Assembly: GCA_030632095.1 (NCBI GenBank)
Contig: DAOVJU010000171.1
Coordinates: 1 to 7,174 of the forward strand
DNA length: 7,174 nucleotides
Origin: Chlorobiota bacterium
GTDB taxonomy: Bacteria; Bacteroidota; Bacteroidia; Bacteroidales; B39-G9
Direction of reading: 5' to 3'
The position numbers and the translations under genes were made by a program. This document shows, one piece after another, positions 1 through 6,171 of this stretch. Each line of letters opens with the position of its first letter. Positions within the stretch are counted from its first letter, which is position 1. Under the pieces are notes generated by a model. It searched no databases and was not told the origin of the DNA. It was given only the letters and a program-made list of their open reading frames with translations.

Positions 1-279
1 ATATATATCTTTTCCTTTCAATAAATTATTTTTGGTAAAGTTTTGAAAAAAATTATCGTCATCCGGTAATTGTGTCGTATTTAAGTATTGTTCTTTTATC
101 ATTTCAATGTGCCTGTTTTTATGCTTATGAAAAAAATTATCTTTATTCATAATATCACTTTGTGGATAATGTAGCTTTTGAACCCGCTCAATGTTTTCCT
201 GTGCAATAGTTTTTACACTTACACCTAATAAAAAGATAATGGCTGCAATGCCCACTGCTTTTGTAAAAAAATGTTTCAT
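1..279 (-). CDS. Small secreted protein of unknown function (N-terminal part, cut by the left window edge)
   Basis: This reading frame opens with ATG at 279-277 and stays open for 93 codons to the left edge, so the C-terminus and stop lie outside the window. The first 26 residues form a typical signal peptide: MKHFF, a hydrophobic stretch (about residues 8-22), then TIA|Q, with likely signal peptidase I cleavage after A26. There is no lipobox cysteine, so export to the periplasm or beyond is expected rather than lipidation. The visible mature part is hydrophilic, rich in Asn, Lys, His and Asp, and has two similar short motifs, DNFFHKHKN (47-55) and DNFFQNFTKN (75-84), 28 residues apart. I do not recognise a family. 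It lies 122 nt downstream of nadC on the same strand, so it could be co-transcribed or have its own promoter. Being a gene is well supported by the signal peptide; its function is unknown. Confidence 0.72.
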   Translation of the reverse strand, partial: MKHFFTKAVGIAAIIFLLGVSVKTIAQENIERVQKLHYPQSDIMNKDNFFHKHKNRHIEMIKEQYLNTTQLPDDDNFFQNFTKNNLLKGKDIY

Positions 280-401
280 ACAAAAATATTTTAGTTTAAT
301 TTACCGGTCTTATGTTCCTTACCATGCTTATATTTTCATTTCCTTTTATGCCTTTGCACTGCATTGTTTCAACACACAAGTGTGATAATAATGATAATTT
401 T

Positions 402-1247
402 TCAATCAATGGCTTTTAAACTTAGATCAAGACTTTTTATTTGATGGGTCAATGCTCCAACCGAAATAAAATCAACCCCACATTTGGCATATTCTCTTAA
501 TATATTTAAAGTTATCCCGCCTGAAGATTCGGTTTCGTATTTGCCAGCTATTAATTTTACAGCTTTCCTGGTTTCTTTAATGCTAAAATTATCAAGCATA
601 ATCCTGTTTACTCCACCTATTTTCATAATTTCTTCAATCTCTTGTATGCTTCTTGCTTCGATCTCAATTTTTAGCTTTTTACCCTTTTTTTCAAGATATT
701 TATGTGTATTGATTATGGCATTTTTAATACCTCCGGAAAAATCTATATGATTATCTTTTATCATTATCATATCAAATAAACCCATTCTATGATTTATACC
801 TCCACCAATTTTTACTGCTTCCTTTTCCAAAAAGCGAATGCCAGGTGTTGTTTTTCGTGTATCTAATACTTTTGTATTTAAGTCTTTGAGATTTTCAACA
901 TATTTATTGGTTTCGGTGGCAATTCCACTCATACGTTGCAAAACGTTTAGAATTAATCGTTCGGTTTGTAAAATAGAAAGTGTTTTACCTTCAATTATAA
1001 ATACAATATCACCTGGTTTTATTTTACTTCCATCATGTATTATTTTTCGCATTACGAGTGATGGATCGAATCTTTTAAATATTTTTTCTACCAATGAAAC
1101 ACCGGCAATTATTCCATTTTCTTTAACAAGTAACTGTGCTTTACCTATATTATCTTTTGGTATACATGCTAATGAAGTGTGATCACCATCGCCAATATCC
1201 TCATTTAGTGCATTAGAAATAAAATTATTTAAAAAATCATTATTCAT
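402..1247 (-). CDS. nadC: Nicotinate-nucleotide pyrophosphorylase (carboxylating), NadC
   Basis: Quinolinate phosphoribosyltransferase: it converts quinolinate and PRPP to nicotinate mononucleotide, CO2 and PPi, the third step of de novo NAD synthesis, in the cytoplasm. The protein is full length for the family (281 aa) and carries its hallmark segments: DIGDGDHTS (17-25), TERLILNVLQRMSGIAT (95-111), LDTRKTTPG (128-136), GGGINHRMGL (148-157), IKDNHI (163-168), EIEARS (195-200), MLDNFS (217-222), ESSGGI (240-245) and SVGALTHQ (262-269). The Arg, Lys and His residues in these blocks match the known substrate-binding set. I chose ATG at 1247 over an in-frame TTG at 1259: ATG is the better codon, the TTG adds only four residues, and family members begin shortly before the EDIGDGDHT block. 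With this start the gene overlaps the upstream DUF4783 gene by 8 nt, which suggests translational coupling. nadA and nadB are not in the window. Confidence 0.97.
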   Translation of the reverse strand: MNNDFLNNFISNALNEDIGDGDHTSLACIPKDNIGKAQLLVKENGIIAGVSLVEKIFKRFDPSLVMRKIIHDGSKIKPGDIVFIIEGKTLSILQTERLILNVLQRMSGIATETNKYVENLKDLNTKVLDTRKTTPGIRFLEKEAVKIGGGINHRMGLFDMIMIKDNHIDFSGGIKNAIINTHKYLEKKGKKLKIEIEARSIQEIEEIMKIGGVNRIMLDNFSIKETRKAVKLIAGKYETESSGGITLNILREYAKCGVDFISVGALTHQIKSLDLSLKAID

Positions 1248-1641
1248 ATTCGCTTTCAAATCTAAGTTGATAGATATATTTTTTATTTTTTATAGTTTTT
1301 AAGTATATATAGGTTCTGTAATTGCCATTGTTAGTAATTAATTTACCAACCATAAAATATGAATCACCTTGTTCACCATCATGTTTTATTTCAAATGATC
1401 CAGGTTTGTTTTTTAAAAAGAAATCTTTAAGCAGCAACTCAGCTTGTGCAATATTATAGGAGTATTCCTTGCTTTCAACGGCAATTTCAATTTCCTCATT
1501 AAAGTATGTAACTAATTTACTGGCATTGCCTGTTTTAATGCTATAAACAATATCAGATGATATCTGGCCGAAAATGTTAAGTTGAATAAAAAAGAAATTT
1601 AATAAAAGCGCAATGGATAAGAATACGGTTTTTCGTTTCAT
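1240..1641 (-). CDS. DUF4783-family small secreted protein
   Basis: This 133-residue protein has a clear signal peptide (basic MKRK, hydrophobic core about 6-19, likely cleavage after G25 in NIFG|Q) and a mature part of about 108 residues, so it should act outside the cytoplasm. The mature part starts with SSDIVYSIKTGNASKLVTYFNEEIEIAV, an NTF2-like helix-and-strand opening, and ends in a strand-rich segment (RTYIYLKT, KYIYQLRF). Size, opening motif and position next to nadC and rlmH match the Bacteroidota family DUF4783, as I remember it; no biochemical role is known to me. An in-frame stop lies just upstream of the ATG at 1641, so the start is well fixed. Its stop overlaps the nadC start by 8 nt, so the two genes are almost certainly one transcript with this gene first. 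There is no clear ribosome binding site, only A-rich sequence. Confidence 0.85.
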   Translation of the reverse strand: MKRKTVFLSIALLLNFFFIQLNIFGQISSDIVYSIKTGNASKLVTYFNEEIEIAVESKEYSYNIAQAELLLKDFFLKNKPGSFEIKHDGEQGDSYFMVGKLITNNGNYRTYIYLKTIKNKKYIYQLRFESEYE

Positions 1642-1656
1642 ACTTAATTATTTTTT

Positions 1657-1695
1657 CATGAGTCATCATGGTAGTTATCGTGAAGAACTTACCAT
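1657..1695 (-). promoter_or_regulatory. Overlapping inverted repeats in the 5' leader of DUF4783-nadC
   Basis: Two inverted repeats share three bases just upstream of the DUF4783 start. Repeat A (1657-1670) is CATGA-GTCA-TCATG, a perfect 5-bp stem with a 4-nt loop. Repeat B (1668-1695) pairs ATGGTAGTT (1668-1676) with AAC-T-TACCAT (1686-1695), a 9-bp stem with a single bulged T and a 9-nt loop. Because 1668-1670 belongs to both stems, the full structures exclude each other. The nearer arm ends about 15 nt before the ATG, close enough to affect ribosome access. There is no U-run after either stem, so this is not an intrinsic terminator. The stems are short and AT-rich DNA yields such repeats by chance, so function is speculative. 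Confidence 0.25.
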
Positions 1696-1846
1696 TCAAT
1701 TATTTTCATTTTATTTACAGAATTGAAAACAATCTTTATAGATGCTACATAAATGTTAATATAATGTTATTAGTTGAATATCATCTGTTTGCGAATCAGT
1801 AATTAAATGCCTTAATGCATAATTAATGAAACGAATTTGCAATTTA

Positions 1847-1876
1847 CAAAATAATAGATGAATTTAATATTATCAA
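1847..1876 (-). promoter_or_regulatory. Possible Bacteroidota-type promoter for DUF4783-nadC
   Basis: Read on the minus strand, TTG (1876-1874) is followed after 19 nt by TTATTTTG (1854-1847). The Bacteroidota primary sigma consensus is a -33 TTG about 19-21 nt before a -7 TAnnTTTG; this copy has one mismatch (T for A at the second -7 base). It would start transcription near 1840 and give a leader of about 200 nt that includes the inverted repeats at 1657-1695. No better element was found nearer the gene. It is a weak, eye-scanned match in very AT-rich DNA. Confidence 0.25.
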
Positions 1877-1891
1877 GTTCTTGAATATTTT

Positions 1892-1899
1892 TAAATTTG
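1892..1899 (+). promoter_or_regulatory. -7-like element TAAATTTG directly before rlmH
   Basis: TAAATTTG matches the Bacteroidota -7 consensus TAnnTTTG exactly and ends 5 nt before the rlmH ATG at 1905. No TTG lies at the expected -33 spacing, and transcription from here would begin at or beside the start codon, giving an almost leaderless mRNA. It may therefore be a chance match. The rest of 1642-1904 shows no other full consensus match on the plus strand and no open reading frame worth calling. Confidence 0.2.
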
Positions 1900-1904
1900 T
1901 TATT

Positions 1905-2375
1905 ATGCAACTGACAATTATAATGATTGGCAAAACAGATAAATCATACCTGAAAGAAGGTATTAATGAATATATAAAAAGAATTAAAAAACATATTAAA
2001 GTTGAATTGAACATTATTCCGGATATAAAGAATAAACAGTTGTCACAAAAAATACGGAAACAGAAAGAAGGCGAATTAATTCTTAGCCGGTTAGAAAAAA
2101 CTGATTATGTAATTCTCCTGGATGAAAAGGGCGAGTTAAAATCTTCACTGGAATTTGCAAGGTTTTTGCAAAATAAAATGAATATATCCGTAAAGAATTT
2201 AGTTTTTATTATAGGTGGCCCTTATGGTTTTTCGCATGACATTTATAAAAGAAGCAACGGAGTGATAGCATTATCTAAAATGACTTTTTCACATCAAATG
2301 GTTCGATTAATATTGTTGGAACAAATATATAGAGCTAATACAATTATCAGGGGTGAACCCTATCATCATGAATAA
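1905..2375 (+). CDS. rlmH: 23S rRNA (pseudouridine-1915-N3)-methyltransferase RlmH
   Basis: RlmH (YbeA family, SPOUT fold) uses S-adenosylmethionine to methylate N3 of pseudouridine 1915 in helix 69 of 23S rRNA, on assembled 70S ribosomes. The protein is 156 aa, the family's usual length, and has all of its conserved blocks: KEGELIL (54-60), LLDEKG (71-76), the SAM-binding knot loop IGGPYGFS (103-110), LSKMTFSHQMVRL (123-135), EQIYRA (139-144) and the C-terminal YHHE (153-156), whose Tyr/His residues contribute to the active site. I chose ATG at 1905. An in-frame TTG at 1881 would add eight residues (MNIFKFVI) not expected in the family, whose members begin directly with a short strand like MQLTIIMIGK. 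There is no Shine-Dalgarno sequence. The gene is transcribed away from DUF4783-nadC and its stop is only 8 nt from the next start, so it is probably the first gene of an operon with the histidine kinase. Confidence 0.97.
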   Translation: MQLTIIMIGKTDKSYLKEGINEYIKRIKKHIKVELNIIPDIKNKQLSQKIRKQKEGELILSRLEKTDYVILLDEKGELKSSLEFARFLQNKMNISVKNLVFIIGGPYGFSHDIYKRSNGVIALSKMTFSHQMVRLILLEQIYRANTIIRGEPYHHE

Positions 2376-2383
2376 AGAAACAA

Positions 2384-5300
2384 ATGAATGTTTTAAGACT
2401 TTTAAAGAGAAATAATTTACTATTAATAACAATTATACTGGTTTTAATAACCCTGTTACTTAATAATAGGTATTATACCAAAGAAGAATTAGCCTTTGAC
2501 TTTAGTTATTTCCTGGAAACTCTATATCAAAAAGAAAATGAACTAAAGGAAAACATGAACCAGGTTGCAAAATGGTTAAATGAGAATGATGAAAAATATT
2601 TGTTTCTTGAAAAAAAGGCTAAATTAGAAAAGAAACTATCAGAAAATGGTTTGCATTTATTAGTATATAAAAACGACAGCTTAAAATTCTGGACAGATAA
2701 TTATTTTGTCATCCCCAATAATGTTAATCAATTTAGAGATGAAGAAAGAGTTGTATTGCTAGGAAATACATGGTTTTTAACAAATAAATTGATTAATGAA
2801 AATATTACAATCATTGGTTTAGTAATGCTGAAGCATTCGTACAATTTTGAAAACGAATTTCTTAAAAACGAATTTCATTCAGATTTTTTAATACCTGCTA
2901 CCACTGAAATAATAAGAGATAAAAGTGCAAATGGAATCCACATTTATAATACAAGTGATCAATATTTATTTACATTAAAATTTAATGAGAAGACTGACGT
3001 ATCGCAAAACAAAAGGCTGGTATTGTTAGTATTCATTATACTTACATTTTTAATTTTCTTTTTATATCTCGTAAATATTAAAATTAATTTGCACTATAAG
3101 TTTACGCTTATAACATCTTTTTTGATATTGTTTCGGTTCATATTATGGAAATTTCAATTTCCTGAAATATTGTTTTCTTTTGAAATATTTAAACCGGGAT
3201 TATATGAATCTTCCGGATTAACTCCTTCATTTGGTGATTTCTTTTTACATGCTGTTTTCATATTATTATTTGCAATTATATTTTATAAATATTTTACTAT
3301 TAATACTAATATAAGCATTAAGGCTCGCAAGTACAGTGCTTTATTAGCGGTGATTCTGGTGCTAAATATAATAGTATTTCAATTATATAAGATCATTGAA
3401 GATCTGATAATAAATTCATCTATAACATATGAAGTGTATAAGTTGCAAGAGTTTACCGCTTATACTTTGCTTGGATTTATTATTCTTACTTTTTTCTTAA
3501 TCTCTTTTCTATTACTTGTAATTAAGCTGGCAGAAATTGTAAAAACAACAGTTCAATTTAAGTTTTTCTTGTTATGGTATATTCCATTGTCAATTTTATT
3601 TTTTATTGTAATAAAAACTTCATTTTCAAATTATGGTATACTGTCAATTATCATTCTGCAGGTTTTATGCTTAACATTAATTTATATTAAGTATCAATTA
3701 ATATATGAATTTGTTTCCTCTGTTATTATAGTAGCCTTATTTTCGATATTTAGTTTTTCAATAATATCAGACGAAAGTATAGCTAAAGAAAAAAGACAAA
3801 GAAAAATATTGGCCTCAGAATTAGCTGCCGAGCATGATCCTATAGCTGAATTATTACTTGAAAATGTTGAAAAGAAAATATTAACGGATAATCAAATAGT
3901 AGAATATTTGAATGCCAAAGAATTTAATTTTGATGAATTGTTTGATTATATACAAAAAAGATATTTTGTAGGTTTCTGGACTAAATATGATTTACAAATA
4001 ACTATTTGCACACCTAATGATAGCTTGCTGGTACAACCAGATCAGAAATGGGCACATTGCTATGATTTTTTTGATACTTTGATCAATAACCAGGGAAATA
4101 AACTGGAAAACGCAGATTTTTATTTTCTTAATAACCAAAGTGGACAGATTTCTTATTTTGGTTATTTTATTTTTCCCTATAATGATACGGAAATTAGTTT
4201 ATATATACAGCTTGACTCAAAACTTATTGCCGAAGAGCTTGGTTATCCTGAGCTTTTGTACGAATCTAAAATTTCACTAATTCAAGACTATGCAAAGTAT
4301 TCTTATGCTAAATACAAGCAAAATAAACTAATATCACAGAATGGCTCTTATTTGTATAGCCTGAACCTTAATACATATGGTGAGTATAACAATGAGTTTA
4401 CTTTTTTCAGGCTTAATAGATTCGATCATCTTATGTATAAAATAAATGATCAAACTGCAATAATAATTAGCAAACCAACATTTACTTTTTTCGACGGCTT
4501 AATTTCAGTTTCACATCTGTTTGTTTTCTTTTATTTAATAAGCTTAATAATTAATGCTGTTAATAATTACAAACAAAATTATAAGGTAAGGGCAAGTTTT
4601 AAGCGAAGAATACAATTTTCTATGATCTCTGTTTTGCTCTTATCGCTGTTAACAATTGGTGGAGGAACCATAATTTACAATATAAAACAATACCAGGTAA
4701 GGCATTACAAAAGTATAAGTGAAAAAATTCAATCTGTACTGGTTGAATTAAAACATAAGTTGGGATATGAAGAATATTTAGATCCTGAAATGAATGCTTA
4801 CATAACATCGCTTTTAATAAAATTTTCAAACGTATTTTACTCGGATATAAACTTGTATAATGTTGAAGGAAATTTGTTTGCATCATCACGCCAGGAAATA
4901 TTTGACCGGAATCTTACAGGAAGAAAAATGAATCCGCATGCCTTTGCTGAAGTTGCAGTTAAAAAACATGTTGAGTTTATACATAATGAGTGTATTGGCA
5001 AATTAAGTTTTGCTTCTGCATACGTCCCATTTCATAATAAAGCTGGTGATTTATTAGCTTATCTAAATCTTCCTTACTTTTCAAAGCAAAAAGAACTGAG
5101 TGAAGAAATCACAACTTTTGTTGTAGCCATAATAAACACCTATGTATTACTAATATTGCTTACAATTTTAATAGCAATATTTATTTCAGGACAAATTACA
5201 AGATCATTAAGATTAATTCAGGAAAAATTCAAGGGGATTGATTTCAGTAAAAAAAGTGAACAAATTTATTATAAAGGGAATGATGAAATAGGTAGTTTGG

Positions 5301-6040
5301 TAAATGAATACAATAGAATGGTGATTGAACTGGAAGAAAAAGCTGATCTCCTGGCTAAATCTGAAAGGGAGTCAGCATGGAGGGAAATGGCAAAACAAAT
5401 TGCACATGAAATAAAAAATCCTTTAACACCAATGAAATTGAATGTTCAATTATTGGAAAAATTGTGGATTGAAAAAGATGAGAATTTTGAAGAGAGGCTT
5501 CATAAAATTACTCAATCTCTTATTGAGCAAATAAACTCGCTTACACTTATTGCAAATGAGTTTTCCGGATTTGCTAAAATGCCAGGAGCTGATAATGAAG
5601 TTCTCAATATCATAAAAAAGTTAAAAGATAGTATTACTTTATTCGAAAATTCTACATCTATTAAGTTCAACTATGACTTTAATGATGCGGAAGAGATAAA
5701 CATTTTTGCTGATAGAGAACAAATATTAAGGGTGTTTAATAATCTAATAAAAAACTCAATTCAGGCCTTAGCCGACGTAAAAAATCCTGAAGTTTCAATT
5801 AATGTTTCTACCACACAGGATGAAGTCCGGGTTGAATTTAGGGATAATGGTAAAGGTATTTCTGTTGAAATGAAAGATAAGCTGTTTCAACCAAGCTTTA
5901 CTACAAAAACCAGTGGAATGGGACTAGGACTGGCCATAGTGAAAAATACCATTGAAAGTATAGGAGGTAAGATTTGGTTCGAAACTGAATTAAACAAGGG
6001 GACAAGTTTTTTCATTGAACTTCCGGTATATGTTTCTTAG
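2384..6040 (+). CDS. Giant multi-membrane-pass NtrY-like sensor histidine kinase
   Basis: This 1218-residue inner-membrane kinase should autophosphorylate on a histidine and pass the phosphate to a response regulator not present here. By eye it has 12 hydrophobic segments: about 11-27, 211-231, 238-256, 286-304, 317-336, 358-380, 394-411, 417-437, 442-462, 707-725, 745-765 and 911-935. With the N-terminus inside, this leaves three sizeable extracytoplasmic regions (28-210, 463-706, 766-910); the Lys/Arg-rich loop 726-744 falls in the cytoplasm as expected. Then follow HAMP (about 936-990, with NDEIGSLVNEYNRMV), an H-box with phospho-acceptor H1008 in AHEIKNPLTP, N-box NNLIKNSIQAL (N1120, N1124), G1 DNGKGI (1154-1159), F-box FQPSFTT (1168-1174) and G2 GMGLGLAI (1178-1185). 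The catalytic core is intact. The H-box style is that of NtrY-like kinases, but no PAS domain sits between HAMP and H-box. The ATG is 8 nt after the rlmH stop, with purine-rich AAAGAAAC before it, so co-transcription is likely. Signal and partner are unknown. Confidence 0.93.
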   Translation: MNVLRLLKRNNLLLITIILVLITLLLNNRYYTKEELAFDFSYFLETLYQKENELKENMNQVAKWLNENDEKYLFLEKKAKLEKKLSENGLHLLVYKNDSLKFWTDNYFVIPNNVNQFRDEERVVLLGNTWFLTNKLINENITIIGLVMLKHSYNFENEFLKNEFHSDFLIPATTEIIRDKSANGIHIYNTSDQYLFTLKFNEKTDVSQNKRLVLLVFIILTFLIFFLYLVNIKINLHYKFTLITSFLILFRFILWKFQFPEILFSFEIFKPGLYESSGLTPSFGDFFLHAVFILLFAIIFYKYFTINTNISIKARKYSALLAVILVLNIIVFQLYKIIEDLIINSSITYEVYKLQEFTAYTLLGFIILTFFLISFLLLVIKLAEIVKTTVQFKFFLLWYIPLSILFFIVIKTSFSNYGILSIIILQVLCLTLIYIKYQLIYEFVSSVIIVALFSIFSFSIISDESIAKEKRQRKILASELAAEHDPIAELLLENVEKKILTDNQIVEYLNAKEFNFDELFDYIQKRYFVGFWTKYDLQITICTPNDSLLVQPDQKWAHCYDFFDTLINNQGNKLENADFYFLNNQSGQISYFGYFIFPYNDTEISLYIQLDSKLIAEELGYPELLYESKISLIQDYAKYSYAKYKQNKLISQNGSYLYSLNLNTYGEYNNEFTFFRLNRFDHLMYKINDQTAIIISKPTFTFFDGLISVSHLFVFFYLISLIINAVNNYKQNYKVRASFKRRIQFSMISVLLLSLLTIGGGTIIYNIKQYQVRHYKSISEKIQSVLVELKHKLGYEEYLDPEMNAYITSLLIKFSNVFYSDINLYNVEGNLFASSRQEIFDRNLTGRKMNPHAFAEVAVKKHVEFIHNECIGKLSFASAYVPFHNKAGDLLAYLNLPYFSKQKELSEEITTFVVAIINTYVLLILLTILIAIFISGQITRSLRLIQEKFKGIDFSKKSEQIYYKGNDEIGSLVNEYNRMVIELEEKADLLAKSERESAWREMAKQIAHEIKNPLTPMKLNVQLLEKLWIEKDENFEERLHKITQSLIEQINSLTLIANEFSGFAKMPGADNEVLNIIKKLKDSITLFENSTSIKFNYDFNDAEEINIFADREQILRVFNNLIKNSIQALADVKNPEVSINVSTTQDEVRVEFRDNGKGISVEMKDKLFQPSFTTKTSGMGLGLAIVKNTIESIGGKIWFETELNKGTSFFIELPVYVS

Positions 6041-6171
6041 ATTTAATTATGTTAAACAATAATGAAATTCTGGCAACCAATATTAAATCATATCAATAAT
6101 TTAGAAAGAATAAAAACATTTAGATATGTAATTGATTATTAACTATATTTTATGTATTAAAACCATTTAAA

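Noticed and set aside
281..288. TATTTTTG on the minus strand, matching the -7 consensus TAnnTTTG
   Set aside because: It ends one base before the ATG of the secreted protein, so transcription would start inside the coding sequence; it is most likely chance.
373..384. CACACAAGTGTG inverted repeat between nadC and the secreted-protein gene, considered as a terminator
   Set aside because: Five base pairs around a 2-nt loop is too weak, and no U-run follows on the minus strand.
191..385. Plus-strand open frame of 64 codons
   Set aside because: It is antisense to the secreted-protein gene with a clear signal peptide (279-1), and its composition is that of reversed AT-rich coding and spacer DNA.
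484..1182. Two plus-strand open frames (484-750 and 838-1182) inside nadC
   Set aside because: Both are antisense to a well-conserved nadC, with no recognisable domain.
1248..1259. TTG at 1259 as the nadC start
   Set aside because: It adds four residues not expected in the family and lengthens the overlap with DUF4783 to 20 nt; the in-frame ATG at 1247 is more plausible.
1881..1904. TTG at 1881 as the rlmH start
   Set aside because: The extra eight residues do not fit RlmH, and the ATG at 1905 gives the usual 156-residue protein.
4620..4889. Minus-strand open frame of 89 codons inside the kinase gene
   Set aside because: It is a shadow of the kinase reading frame and does not resemble a known protein.
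6041..6171. Spacer between the kinase and TPR genes, searched for a terminator and promoter
   Set aside because: No GC-rich hairpin with a T-run is visible. TATATTTT at 6144-6151 resembles a -7 element but lacks the final G and a well-spaced TTG.
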